Below, in pieces: positions 26,770-36,400 of a DNA stretch of 64,000 nucleotides. The position numbers were made by a program, and so were the translations under genes. The stretch lies in assembly GCF_005870085.1 (NCBI RefSeq), contig NZ_SZNM01000005.1, positions 124,001-188,000 on the forward strand, read 5' to 3'. This DNA is from Aquibacillus sediminis (GTDB taxonomy: Bacteria > Bacillota > Bacilli > Bacillales > Amphibacillaceae). The notes below the pieces were generated by a model. That model had not been told where the DNA came from, ran no database searches, and worked only from the letters and a program-made list of their open reading frames with translations. Numbering within the stretch: the first letter of the stretch is position 1; every line of letters begins with the position of its first letter.

Positions 26770-28770
26770 TTATTGGGAATAATTACGATCTAATACTCTA
26801 GCATAATAATTGTTTTCTAAAATCATAGTAGAATAATAAAATTTACGATCTACTTCAGACGACATCCAATCGATATAATCTTGATCCACGTCTTCACCAT
26901 CCTTAGGAGTGAATTTTTTTGTTTCAGCATTATATTGACCTTTGTCAGTGATAAAGCTTTTGTTTAAAAATGGGATAAGTGGATCAGTTTCCGAGAACAA
27001 GTCATTGCCCATTAAAAGTCTTGAATCATAGTCTAATCCGAGTAAGTTGGATAATGTTGGAATAATATCTAGACTAGATCCTGGTTTATCAATCGTTTTG
27101 GAATCCATATCCTTTGTATATAAAATAAAGGCATTTTTGTATAATTCGAAGTTCTCTTCCACTTCGTGACCAGCAAATTCATCGATTGTTTGTTTATCCA
27201 ACCCATATGGATAGTGATCAGAACTGATCGCAATTAATGTTTCTTCCGCAATACCTTCTTCTTCTAACTTATTTAACAAATACTCCAACGCACGATCTAA
27301 TTCAACTTGTGTAGCTAAATATGCTTTCGCTTCATCAGAATACGGTAAATCGTCGACAACTTGTTTGTTTTTTATCGCCATATTATTGCCTGAGAAATTA
27401 TATTGCATATGGCCGCTAACGGTCATGTAATAAGCGTGAAATGGTTGCTGGTGGATGTATTCATCAATCGAATTCTCCATCATTTCCAAATCGGATGCCG
27501 GCCAATCCTTTTTAACATTAAGACCATTGCCAATTCCTTTATAATCATATCCCATATTAGGATGAGATAGATGTCTTTCATAGTAATCATAGGAGTGATT
27601 GTGATAAGCCATCGTTTGATAATCTTGTTCTTTTAATTGATTTCCCATTACAAAAGGTAATTCATTGTTGGCTGATTCTTCAAAACTCCAAACTCCTTTT
27701 TGGGGAAGGAGGCTTGTAAGTGCTACATATTCACCATCGGTTGTACTAACATCCCAAGAAGGGGTATAAAAGTTAGTGAACTGATACCCTTCATGTGCCA
27801 GTTTGTATAATGTAGGTGTTGCTTCTTCATGGATTGCATAAGGTGAAAAACTTTCTGCAGTAATTAGGATCAAGTTATAGTCTTCAAATTTAGCCGTGTA
27901 TGCATTTTTTTCTGTCGGTTGTACCTCTTGAAAGTATTCATGCATTGCTTGGATGGACTCATCACTTTCCTCTGATGCTAGCTGCTCGAAATCAATATCC
28001 AACGTATTGTAGGTTGGTGGTTCCATATCTTTTTTTGTGTCGTTAAGTCTATTTGTATTATCAACGGGCTCCGTTTGTTCTATAGCTTCTGGTTGATATG
28101 CTGGGACAGCTGTTGGTTGTTCAAGACTAGGTGACCATCCTGTCATTAGTCGTTGGAAATCTAGCCGCATTGTTGTCATTAACCCTAACTTCTCCGATGA
28201 AGTAATTGGATCACTACTATTAAAATATAGGTCATAAGCAGAATGTTGTTCTTTACCGTCAACATAAATGATGGCAAGCGCAGTCATATGTATCCCTATC
28301 ATCCAACCGATTAAAAACAATCTAGTTGGCCATTTAATTGGTTCTTTCTGGAAAAGTTTTTTACGAAATCCGACTAATAGGATGATCGGTATAAAAAAAA
28401 GAACAATCCAGAAGCTATTTTGAGCTGTCATCGTTACGATATCATTCCAAAAGTCTAGAATTTGTGTGGCGTTTCCGGCTGAATAAAGACTATAAAATGT
28501 CTTGAAAAATTTAAAATAAATAAATTGAGAAGAATAGATAAGTCCAGTAATTCCAAGTAGTGTCACCGTTATACTAAAGGCAACTTTTTGTTTAAAAAAG
28601 CTTATTAAGACAAAAAAGATTAATCCGCCAACAGTCAGGAATAGTAGGGAAATAAGTAGGTGGATAGAAAAAATTTCTTCAGTGACTAGTCCTCGAAATA
28701 TAAGTTCCATATAAAAAAGGGAAAGCATAAAAGAGAAGAGTGCATATTTTGTATTTCCTAGCTTGAACAT
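26770..28770 (-). CDS. LTA synthase family sulfatase-fold membrane protein (LtaS-like)
   Basis: About 666 residues: five N-terminal transmembrane segments, then a large extracellular sulfatase-type domain. Family enzymes transfer glycerol phosphate from phosphatidylglycerol to build or prime lipoteichoic acid. LILITAESFSPYAI supplies the metal-ligand glutamate, the nucleophile is in the SWDVSTTDGEYVALTSLLP segment, and AISSDHYPYG holds C-terminal metal ligands. Upstream ATGs at 28794/28791 overlap the AAAGGAAG ribosome site, so ATG 28770 is chosen. Which LtaS paralogue this is (synthase, primase or minor form) cannot be told. Confidence 0.85.
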   Translation of the reverse strand: MFKLGNTKYALFSFMLSLFYMELIFRGLVTEEIFSIHLLISLLFLTVGGLIFFVLISFFKQKVAFSITVTLLGITGLIYSSQFIYFKFFKTFYSLYSAGNATQILDFWNDIVTMTAQNSFWIVLFFIPIILLVGFRKKLFQKEPIKWPTRLFLIGWMIGIHMTALAIIYVDGKEQHSAYDLYFNSSDPITSSEKLGLMTTMRLDFQRLMTGWSPSLEQPTAVPAYQPEAIEQTEPVDNTNRLNDTKKDMEPPTYNTLDIDFEQLASEESDESIQAMHEYFQEVQPTEKNAYTAKFEDYNLILITAESFSPYAIHEEATPTLYKLAHEGYQFTNFYTPSWDVSTTDGEYVALTSLLPQKGVWSFEESANNELPFVMGNQLKEQDYQTMAYHNHSYDYYERHLSHPNMGYDYKGIGNGLNVKKDWPASDLEMMENSIDEYIHQQPFHAYYMTVSGHMQYNFSGNNMAIKNKQVVDDLPYSDEAKAYLATQVELDRALEYLLNKLEEEGIAEETLIAISSDHYPYGLDKQTIDEFAGHEVEENFELYKNAFILYTKDMDSKTIDKPGSSLDIIPTLSNLLGLDYDSRLLMGNDLFSETDPLIPFLNKSFITDKGQYNAETKKFTPKDGEDVDQDYIDWMSSEVDRKFYYSTMILENNYYARVLDRNYSQ

Positions 28771-28870
28771 AACAAAACTTCCTTTCGACATCATTCTACT
28801 ATAATTTGACGTCTCGAACGCTGGATTGGTTACAGTTTTAAGAGGTTAACAAGAGAGGAAGAGAGCAAAT

Positions 28871-28905
28871 AAAAAAAAGCGAACTCCTAAGAGTTCGCTT
28901 TTTAT
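28871..28905 (-). terminator. Terminator of the cold shock gene
   Basis: AAGCGAACTC / GAGTTCGCTT around CTAA, T-run on the minus strand. Confidence 0.85.
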
Positions 28906-28923
28906 CGATGCTAATTCAAAAAA

Positions 28924-29124
28924 TTAGTTCTTTTGAACGTTAGCAGCTTGTGGTCCACGGTTACCTTCTTCGATTTCGAAAGTTACGCTTTGACCTTCTT
29001 CAAGTGTTTTAAAGCCTTCGCCTTGGATAGCAGAGAAGTGTACGAATACATCGTCTTGTCCTTCTACTTCGATAAATCCAAAACCTTTGTCTGCGTTAAA
29101 CCATTTTACTGAACCTTGAATCAT
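28924..29124 (-). CDS. Cold shock protein (CspB/CspD type)
   Basis: 66-residue single OB-fold nucleic-acid chaperone. RNP1 is KGFGFIEV and RNP2 is VFVHFSAI; the N-terminus [16 protein letters not shown] and the C-terminal [11 protein letters not shown] are typical. The AGGAGG site lies about 10 bases upstream. A long leader (about 115 bases) precedes it, as for other csp genes. Confidence 0.95.
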   Translation of the reverse strand: MIQGSVKWFNADKGFGFIEVEGQDDVFVHFSAIQGEGFKTLEEGQSVTFEIEEGNRGPQAANVQKN

Positions 29125-29139
29125 ATTATTTTCCTCCTA

Positions 29140-29156
29140 GTGTGGGGCGTCCACAC
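29140..29156 (-). promoter_or_regulatory. Leader hairpin adjoining the csp ribosome site
   Basis: GTGTGG / CCACAC around a 5-base loop, ending directly before AGGAGG of the csp gene; a candidate temperature-sensitive leader element. Confidence 0.45.
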
Positions 29157-29247
29157 AAATGTATTACTATTCTTGCTCTTGCCTCAAAACGAAAACTTTA
29201 CGTTGCGGATTACTTGAAGTGTTTGACGAACAAAATAGCGTAAACTT

Positions 29248-29277
29248 ATTATAATCCAGAATGGCATGGAAAGTCAA
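29248..29277 (-). promoter_or_regulatory. Promoter of the cold shock gene
   Basis: On the minus strand TTGACT (29277-29272), 18-base spacer, TATAAT (29253-29248). Confidence 0.7.
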
Positions 29278-29431
29278 CAACAAATAAAATTATTTTGTTT
29301 ACAACTGTTGGTTCTGTGGTGAGATCCGTGCCTGCTAAGTAATTTACTTTATTTTTGCTATCATTTTCGTTTACGCTATACATATTATATTACGCTCTTT
29401 TTGGTAGTATTGTTGATCGTTGTTACGTATT

Positions 29432-29846
29432 AGCTGTATTATGTGCAACAAATCATTAACTAACTTAACTACTGATGTACAGTGATTTTTCAAAATACAC
29501 GGCGGAATCAAAGGAAAAAGCTGTGATAATGCGTGAAAAACCATAAAAGCGCTGGATCATGTAAGAAAAAGCCGTAATTACGCAGGATCTAGAGAAAAAG
29601 CGCTGGATCATGTTAGAAAAAGCTGTAATTACGCAGGATCTAGAGAAAATTAGCTTGATCATGTAAGAAAAAGCTGTAATTACACAGGATCTAGAGAAAA
29701 ATCGTTGGATCATGTAAGAAAAAGCTGTAATTACGCAGGATCTAGAGAAAAAGCGCTGGATCATGTAAGAAAAATCTAAATACACGTTATCATGACAATA
29801 CAACTATTAAAAAACTATTATAAATGTTACTGCACATAATACAGCT
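29432..29846. repeat. Element with five 51-bp tandem repeats and perfect 16-bp terminal inverted repeats (locus 1)
   Basis: Ends are AGCTGTATTATGTGCA (29432-29447) and its exact complement (29831-29846). Inside, about 29515-29774, five units of 51 bp centre on TACGCAGGATCTAGAGAAAAA. Flanks inside the element (TACAGTGATT...AAAATACACG and ATACACGTTATCATGACA) recur at 63.2-63.65 kb. A minus-strand ORF (29465-29803) is repeat-derived and the plus frame is broken by stops in units 1 and 3, so I treat it as non-coding. Confidence 0.75.
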
Positions 29847-29909
29847 TATGCGAATTGATCGACATTTTCCTGCAAAAGAGTCTTATTTCACAGTAAAAGA
29901 GGGATTAGC

Positions 29910-30971
29910 ATGAAGCAAATTTATAGTGAAATTATTCAATACCGAGGAAATCATTATGACTTTGGTTATAAGCAGGGAGAACAATTAAAGAATTCATTGA
30001 TCATAAACAATCGTGAAAAACAATGGAAAGTAAGAAAACCAAGATTCTCTATTGACCAACAAGAAGCGAAACAGGTATTTTCTATGTTTGCACCGCAGTT
30101 GTGGGATGAGTTTGAAGGTCTTGGTGATGCGCTTAATTGGCCGATGGAACGCGTACTGAAAGAATTTGGCGGTTATCGCACTGAGTATGTTAAATCAGGC
30201 TGCTCGATCGTAACGGGGGAAAATTATTTAATCCGAAACTATGATTATCATCCCAAAACGTATGAAGGACGATATGTATTATTTCAACCATCAGACAAGG
30301 GCTATGCTATGATTGGGCCAAGTCAACGAATCACGGGTAGAACCGATGGAATTAATGAGGAAGGACTAGCACTAGGCTATAATTTTATGCACCGTAAAAA
30401 GCCTGGAGATGGCTTTATTTGTTGTATGATCGCTAGAATTGTCCTAGAGACCTGTGCAAATGTAGGTGAGGCAGTTAATATGTTAAAAGAAATTCCACAC
30501 CGACATTCGTTTAGCTATATTGTATATGATACAAGTGGACAGACCTATGTCGTAGAAGCTTCTCCACGTGGAGTAGAAGTTCGTCAGTCAACTGTTTGCA
30601 CCAATCATTTTGAAATTATGAAACATGAAAATCGAAATTATTTAGTTGATTCCGAACGCAGGCAACGTGTGATCGAACAACATGGTGATCAAAAAGTTGA
30701 TAAGGCATACCGATTACTTAACGGAACTGGAAATGGAATTTTTTCGACAGATTACAAAAGTTGGGCTGGTACGATCCATACGTCTGCTTACTTTCCACAT
30801 GACTTGAAAGCATGGATGACATTAGGTGGTGACCAACAACCTACAGAGTTTGACTTTGGATTGTGGTTGAAAGGTGCAGACATCCAAGATCAAAAAATCT
30901 TAGGGGAAGTGGATACAGATATCCCATTCGTACATATGGATGAAAATGCACGATGGTATAACAAAAAATAG
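29910..30971 (+). CDS. C45-family acyltransferase/hydrolase (AAT-like Ntn hydrolase)
   Basis: 353-residue protein of the acyl-CoA:6-aminopenicillanate acyltransferase-like (peptidase C45) family, cytosolic Ntn hydrolases that self-cleave before a cysteine. The probable nucleophile is Cys in YVKSGCSIV (about residue 103), followed by NYLIRNYDYHP, the GRTDGINEEGLALGYN segment that lines the site, and SFSYIVYDTSGQTYVVEASP. The ATG has GAGGGA upstream. The natural substrate is unknown; relatives hydrolyse amides or N-acyl amino acids. ywbE follows after 24 bases. Confidence 0.8.
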   Translation: MKQIYSEIIQYRGNHYDFGYKQGEQLKNSLIINNREKQWKVRKPRFSIDQQEAKQVFSMFAPQLWDEFEGLGDALNWPMERVLKEFGGYRTEYVKSGCSIVTGENYLIRNYDYHPKTYEGRYVLFQPSDKGYAMIGPSQRITGRTDGINEEGLALGYNFMHRKKPGDGFICCMIARIVLETCANVGEAVNMLKEIPHRHSFSYIVYDTSGQTYVVEASPRGVEVRQSTVCTNHFEIMKHENRNYLVDSERRQRVIEQHGDQKVDKAYRLLNGTGNGIFSTDYKSWAGTIHTSAYFPHDLKAWMTLGGDQQPTEFDFGLWLKGADIQDQKILGEVDTDIPFVHMDENARWYNKK

Positions 30972-30995
30972 CAAGTGTTAAAAGGAGTGGTTATT

Positions 30996-31193
30996 TTGAA
31001 CGGGAATAATCGTAGTGATATCCAACCAGGAATGACTGTTGATATTGTGTTAAAAAAAGATCAACGAAGTGGGAAGTTAACGAGAGGGGTTGTCAAAGAC
31101 TTATTAACTAACTCTGCAACCCATCCACACGGTATTAAAGTTCGCCTTCAAGATGGACAAGTTGGTAGAGTAAAGCATGTCCTTAATGATTAA
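30996..31193 (+). CDS. ywbE: YwbE family protein
   Basis: 65-residue conserved protein of unknown function (YwbE/DUF2196). Signature DIVLKKDQRSGKLTRGVVKD followed by LLTNSATHPHGIKVRL and GQVGRVKHVL covers nearly the whole chain, which looks like a small beta domain (KOW/SH3-like). An upstream GTG at 30975 precedes the AAAAGGAGTG site; TTG at 30996 lies 8-9 bases after it and gives the MNG start seen in relatives, so I use that. Confidence 0.88.
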   Translation: MNGNNRSDIQPGMTVDIVLKKDQRSGKLTRGVVKDLLTNSATHPHGIKVRLQDGQVGRVKHVLND

Positions 31194-31313
31194 TTAAACT
31201 ACAAATGAACCAGTGTGTGGCAAATAATCGTTGTAACCTAAAATATTGGTATGTTTCAAGTGAATGAGTTCTTCAAGATTAGTAATAAGTCTGTTAAAGA
31301 CGAGCTTTACCAA

Positions 31314-31350
31314 AAGAAGGAGTTGTCGCATCGACAACTCCTTCTTATTC
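31314..31350 (+). terminator. Terminator downstream of ywbE
   Basis: AAGAAGGAGTTGTCG pairs perfectly with CGACAACTCCTTCTT around a CAT loop, followed by ATTC. About 120 bases after ywbE. Confidence 0.7.
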
Positions 31351-31415
31351 AAGTAAAAAGTAAGTTTAACAAAGGTAATAATTTCTTGTGGTAAAGTATG
31401 TATGGGAGGGATTTC

Positions 31416-31622
31416 TTGTATTTACTTTTATCAATCATTTTAAGTGCAATTTTAGGTTATATCTTAATGATGATGGGACCACTTGTTGGTGGTATTGTTG
31501 CTTTTGGAATTGTAGTGGGTTGCATATTTAGAGGATTGTATTTATTAAATGGAATTTATAATAGAATTTCAAATATATCACCAAAAGAGGAAAGAGAATA
31601 TTTAGAAGAAAAAAGTAAGTAG
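31416..31622 (+). CDS. Small membrane protein, unknown function
   Basis: 68 residues with two hydrophobic segments (about 1-20 and 23-45) and a charged tail ending in KEEREYLEEKSK. An ATG at 31398 is in frame, but GGGAGG lies between it and a TTG at 31416 with ideal spacing, so the TTG is the likely start. I recognise no family; it stands alone between terminators. Confidence 0.6.
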   Translation: MYLLLSIILSAILGYILMMMGPLVGGIVAFGIVVGCIFRGLYLLNGIYNRISNISPKEEREYLEEKSK

Positions 31623-31860
31623 TATATTGAATTTACGGAGACATTTAGTTGAACAACACGATTTGAAAACTAGAAAAAGTTTGGAAATTAAACCCAAGTT
31701 TTTTTGCTTATAGTAATTCATCTCTAAATTTACTAGTGAATTCCTCTAACCAGTGAGTGATGTTCCATAACGATAGAATAAAATGGCCAACAATTCAAAT
31801 AATAATTTTGAATAGGTTATACGGTTTGTTCCTAGTTATGGAAAGGAGTTTTCAAGGATC

Positions 31861-32097
31861 ATGAATATTGATTGGTTAGAATGGTTAGGTTATTTGGCAT
31901 CTTTTATTGTACTTGTCTCGTTATTAATGAGTAACATTCTTAAACTAAGATGGATCAATTTGTTGGGATCGGGTTTGTTTTCACTGTATGGCTTTTTAAT
32001 AGGTGCTTTGCCAGTGGGATTTATGAATTTAGGTATTGTCTTCATTAATATATACTATCTAGTGCAATTATATCGTGCTGATGCTGAGAACAAATAG
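31861..32097 (+). CDS. Small membrane protein (YgjV-like)
   Basis: 78 residues, three hydrophobic segments. The motif LRWINLLGSGLFSLYGFLIGALPVGFMNLGI resembles the repeat of YgjV/CBU_0592-type inner membrane proteins: a WINxxG start, LYG in mid-helix, PVxxxN at the next turn. Function unknown. GGAAAGGAG precedes the ATG at some distance (about 10 bases). A strong terminator follows, so it is monocistronic. Confidence 0.65.
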   Translation: MNIDWLEWLGYLASFIVLVSLLMSNILKLRWINLLGSGLFSLYGFLIGALPVGFMNLGIVFINIYYLVQLYRADAENK

Positions 32098-32146
32098 TTT
32101 AAGCTCCCTAAATGGGAAAATAGTAAAGTTTATATGTTTTAGAAGA

Positions 32147-32184
32147 AACAACAAGAAGCTTATTTGCTTTTTGTTGTTTTTTTT
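32147..32184 (+). terminator. Terminator after the YgjV-like gene
   Basis: AACAACAAGAAGC pairs with GCTTTTTGTTGTT around TTATTT, followed by TTTTTT. Confidence 0.85.
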
Positions 32185-32213
32185 ATGAATTCATTTACAG
32201 AAATTTCGACTTT

Positions 32214-32234
32214 ATTAATCAAAATAAGATTAAT
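32214..32234. promoter_or_regulatory. Palindrome upstream of the hemerythrin-nar operon
   Basis: ATTAATC-N7-GATTAAT, about 150 bases before the first gene of the nitrate operon. AT-rich, so possibly chance; no known regulator matches with certainty. Confidence 0.25.
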
Positions 32235-32382
32235 TTCAGCAAGATGTGGGTAAGGAATTACTAACCTTAATTGAAAGATTATTCTGACTAATGTCACCGT
32301 TGCCATAAGGTAAATTTATCCTCCTGAAGTATAGTGTGTCTATTTATGGAAATAATTACAAACAAGAAAAGGAGTGATGTAT

Positions 32383-32799
32383 ATGTCAGGACCAGCTTTA
32401 CGAAAGTTAGATAGCCATTCGGCTATTCATGAAGCAGCATTACAAGAAGCACGCGAATTAACGAATGTTATCGGTAATTTATTAAAAGAAGACGATGAAG
32501 AGCGTGCATTAGAAACGGCATTTATTGCTATTGAACATTGGGAAACGAGAACGCTTGCCCATGCGGATGCAGAGGAAAAAGGTTTATATAAAGAACTTGC
32601 GAAAGAATCACAGGAACTACACGATGCAGTTACAGGTTTAACACGGGATCATAATTTGATGCGAAAACTTGTTCAGCAAATAAAAGACATACTTGATCAG
32701 GATGGAATAAATGAACAAGTTGTCCATCATTTCCATAGTCTCATTTTAGTAGACGAACTTCATAATGAAGAAGAATTAAAAGTATTACCTGAACATTGA
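32383..32799 (+). CDS. Hemerythrin-domain protein
   Basis: 138-residue helical-bundle protein with the histidine/carboxylate pattern of the HHE cation-binding family: HSAIHEA, IEHWETRTLAHADAEEKGL, TRDHNLMRKL and VDELHNEEELKVLP. Such proteins bind a di-iron centre and sense or scavenge O2 or NO, or repair iron-sulfur centres. AAAAGGAG lies 8 bases before ATG 32383; GTG/ATG at 32374/32377 overlap that site. It leads the run into narGHJI, which suggests a role linked to nitrate respiration (inference). Confidence 0.82.
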   Translation: MSGPALRKLDSHSAIHEAALQEARELTNVIGNLLKEDDEERALETAFIAIEHWETRTLAHADAEEKGLYKELAKESQELHDAVTGLTRDHNLMRKLVQQIKDILDQDGINEQVVHHFHSLILVDELHNEEELKVLPEH

Positions 32800-32868
32800 T
32801 CGATCCTGTCATTTACAGGGATATTATGACTCAACCAAAAGGGAAAACTTTTATGGGAGGTATGTCAC

Positions 32869-33183
32869 ATGGAAAATCAATCTAAACAAACCAATCGACA
32901 GCTATTACGGGTTGCCTATCCAGAAACATATGGATTGTTAATGGCAGAGTTATCTAAACACCATATCCATGCCTACGATGTGCAAGCAACTGCTAAAAAA
33001 GTAGACCAATATGTTGAAATCCAAGTTCGTTTTGGTGAGGACTTTAGCAAGGAACAAACACAAACCTTCCGAGAAAAAGAAATCAAGCAAAAAAGTGAAG
33101 AAATTACTAATTTTTTCAAACAGGTTGGAGAGACTTGTAAAGAGATACTTATTGCAGACTATTTCAAAATGGTTAAACCATAG
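32869..33183 (+). CDS. Unknown 104-aa protein of the nar operon
   Basis: 104 residues, no signal or membrane helix. The first half alternates strands and helices (LLRVAYPETYGLLMAELSKH, VEIQVRFGEDF) and the second half is strongly charged and helical (FREKEIKQKSEEITNFFKQV). I recognise no family. ATG preceded by ATGGGAGGTATG. It lies between the hemerythrin gene and the 91-aa gene, same strand, so it is probably co-transcribed with narGHJI. Confidence 0.7.
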   Translation: MENQSKQTNRQLLRVAYPETYGLLMAELSKHHIHAYDVQATAKKVDQYVEIQVRFGEDFSKEQTQTFREKEIKQKSEEITNFFKQVGETCKEILIADYFKMVKP

Positions 33184-33199
33184 AAAGAGAGGGACTCGA

Positions 33200-33475
33200 A
33201 TGTTTTTATTTGAACAAGAAGCAGAAATTGGACAAGATCGTGAAGATTTAATCCAACTAGTGACCATGCGGTTTGGATCGATTTCACCTGAGTTGATGGA
33301 GAAGATTTATAGCTTAGATGATTTCGAGACAATCGAACGGTTAATTTTAGTGGCAGCTAATGCCCCTACATTAAAAACGTTCGTGGAGGAACTTACAGAA
33401 GGGGAAGGAACGTTCAAAATCGTAGGAGAACGTTTTAATCCAATTGAAGATCAACAAGGTGATAGTGATGGCTAA
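33200..33475 (+). CDS. Unknown 91-aa helical protein of the nar operon (DUF4351-like)
   Basis: ATG at 33200 has GAGAGGG 7 bases upstream and gives a 91-residue protein overlapping narG by 8 bases. The core LIQLVTMRFGSISPELMEKI followed by SLDDFETIERLILVAANAPTL resembles the short DUF4351 helical domain (xRRFGxLPxxxxxxIxxLsxxxLExL). The overlap implies translational coupling to narG. Function unknown; a chaperone or assembly role is conceivable only from position. Confidence 0.65.
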   Translation: MFLFEQEAEIGQDREDLIQLVTMRFGSISPELMEKIYSLDDFETIERLILVAANAPTLKTFVEELTEGEGTFKIVGERFNPIEDQQGDSDG

Positions 33476-36400
33476 GCAGGAAAATAAATTTTTTAAGCAT
33501 TTGAAATTTTTGACGCCTGGAGAAAAAATTAATGACAATTGGACAGAAGAAAGTAAACGACCACGTGATTGGGAAAAGATGTACCGTAATCGCTGGGCCC
33601 ATGATAAAGTTGTACGTTCGACACATGGAGTGAACTGCACAGGATCTTGTAGTTGGAAAATTTATGTGAAAGATGGAATTATTACTTCGGAAACGCAACA
33701 AACTGATTATCCAACTAACGGTGCGGATTTTCCTGAATATGAACCAAGAGGTTGTCCAAGGGGGGCGAGCTTTTCTTGGTATACCTATAGTCCAGTTCGA
33801 GTGAAATATCCGTATGTTCGAAGTGATTTGGTTCATATGTGGAAAGAAGAACGCAAGCAAGGCCATGATCCTGTCACCGCTTGGGCGAATATCCAAAATG
33901 ATCCCGCCAAACGAACCAAAATTGTCAAAGCAAGGGGAAAAGGCGGTTTTGTGCGAGCAAATTGGCGCGATGCTTGTGAAATGATTGCTAGTGCAACGAT
34001 ACATACGATTAAAAAGTATGGTCCTGATCGTGTAACTGGTTTTAGTCCCATTCCGGCGATGTCAATGGTTAGTTATTCAGCTGGAACTAGATTTCTATCA
34101 TTAATTGGTGGAACAATTCTTAGTTTCTATGATTGGTATGCCGATTTACCACCAGCGTCCCCGCAAGTTTGGGGAGAACAAACAGATGTACCAGAAAGTG
34201 CGGATTGGTATAACACCAAGTACTTCATCATTTGGGGTACCAATTTACCACAAACCCGTACACCAGACGCCCACTTCATGGTAGAAGCGAGATACAACGG
34301 AACCAAAGTTGTTGGGGTTAGTCCAGATTATGCCGAATATGAAAAATTTGCAGATGTTTGGTTACCTGCAAGAGCTGGTACAGATGGTGCATTGGCAATG
34401 GCTATGACACATGTGATTTTGAAAGAATTTTACGTTGATAACCCAACGCCATATTTTATGGATTATGCCAAGAAATTCACGGATCTGCCATTCCTAGTAA
34501 CGGTTGATCAGAAAAATGGTGAATATCGTTCTGGTCGGTTCTTACATGCTGCAGACCTTAATAATGACCACGAGCTTGGCGAATGGAAAACAGTTGTTTG
34601 GGATGCAAATACTAATAATTTTGCCGTTCCAAATGGTACGCAAGGACACCGTTGGGACGGAGATAATAAGTGGAACCTGCAGCTTGAAAAAGACGATGGC
34701 ACCATGATTAACCCTGAACTTAGCTTTTTACCAATGTCAGATGAAACTGTAAAAATGGAATTTCCATACTTTGCGAAAGAACATGGTGATGTCGTTCGTC
34801 GCGGTGTCCCTGTGAAACATGTAAAAGATAAAGATGGTAATGACTTGAAAATTACAACGGTATATGACTTGATGATGGCGCATACTGGTGTGAGCCGTGG
34901 ACTTGAAGGTGATTACCCAACAGATTACAACGATGAAAAACCATACACACCAGCATGGCAAGAAAGTATTACAGGTGTGAATAAACAACATGTGATTCAG
35001 GTGGCGCGTGAGTTTGCTGATAATGCAGCTCGAACGAAAGGAAAATCAATGATTGCCATGGGTGGTGGAACGAACCACTGGTACCATAGTGATCACATTT
35101 ATCGAGCGATTTTAAATCTTGTATTACTTACCGGTTCTCAAGGTACAAATGGTGGCGGATGGGCACACTACGTTGGACAAGAAAAAGTACGCCCTGTCGA
35201 AGGTTGGCAACAAGTCGCATTTGCAAAAGATTGGGGTGCACCACCACGCTTGCAAAACGGGACATCCTTTTTCTATTTTGCTACCGATCAGTATCGTTAC
35301 GAAGAAAAAGTAGTTGAAACAGAACAGTCCAAATGGGGTGGTAAATATCATAAAATGCACCCAGCAGATGTGAATGCATTATCTGCAAGACTGGGTTGGT
35401 TACCATCGTATCCGCAATTCTCCCAAAATTCGATTGACCTTGTGAAAGAAGCCAAACAAAATGGTGCAACAAACAACCAACAAGTGATCAATGACGTCGT
35501 GGAACGTGTGAAAAAAGGAGAGGTGGAATGGTCGATTGAAAATCCCGATGACCCAAGAAACTTCCCGCGTGTTTTCTTTAATTGGAGGTCTAACTTACTT
35601 GGTGATAGTGGGAAAGGTCATGAATATTTTGTTAAACACTTAATTGGTGGGGAGGATCAAGTCCAAGCAGATGATACAGTTTCTTGGCAACCAAATGATG
35701 TCAATGTTAGAGAAAAAGGGGCAGAAGGTAAGACGGATCTATTTGTAAGTGTTGATTTTCGTATGACAAGTTCTGGTCTATTTTCCGATATCGTGTTACC
35801 AACGGCAACATGGTATGAAAAGTACGATATTAGTACAACAGATATGCATCCATTTATCCACCCATTTAACGCAGCAATCAATCCACCATGGGAAGCGAAA
35901 AGTGATTGGAATGGATTTAAGGAAATAGCTAAAGTGTTCTCTGAACTTGCTAAAGAACATTTACCTAATGAAGTAGAAGAAATTATGACCTCACCATTAG
36001 GTCATGATTCCAAAGATGAAATTGCCCAGCCAAATGGCGAAATTAAAGATTGGCGTCATGGAGAAACAGAAGCAATACCAGGCAAAACAATGCCGAATTT
36101 CTCTGTTGTTCGTCGTGATTATCCAAATGTATATCAGAAAATGACGACGATTGGCCCGAATTTGAAACAAGGCTATGGTGCCAAAGGTGTTAAACTACCT
36201 GGTGAAAAAGTATATAACGCACTTAGGAAACGACTTGGTACATCTAAGCATGAAGGAATTGGTAAAGGACATCCAGATTTATCAACTGACATTAATGCAA
36301 TTGAATCCATTCTATTCATGTCTGGTGCAACCAATGGTAGTCGAGCTGTAGAAGGTTGGGAATCACTGGAGGAAAAAACAGGGCAAGACTTGTCTGATAT

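Noticed and set aside
29515-29774. CRISPR array
   Set aside because: The 51-bp units are adjacent with no unique spacers between them; variation is scattered point change, as in a minisatellite. The same holds at 63286-63583.
29465-29803. Minus-strand 112-codon ORF in repeat locus 1
   Set aside because: Consists of repeated translation of the 51-bp unit in a frame not shared in quality by locus 2; no ribosome site.
33435-34004. 189-codon minus ORF opposite narG, and others at 36173-36544, 37461-37829 and 37664-38047
   Set aside because: Antisense shadows of the strongly conserved narG and narH coding sequence, without ribosome sites or recognisable domains.
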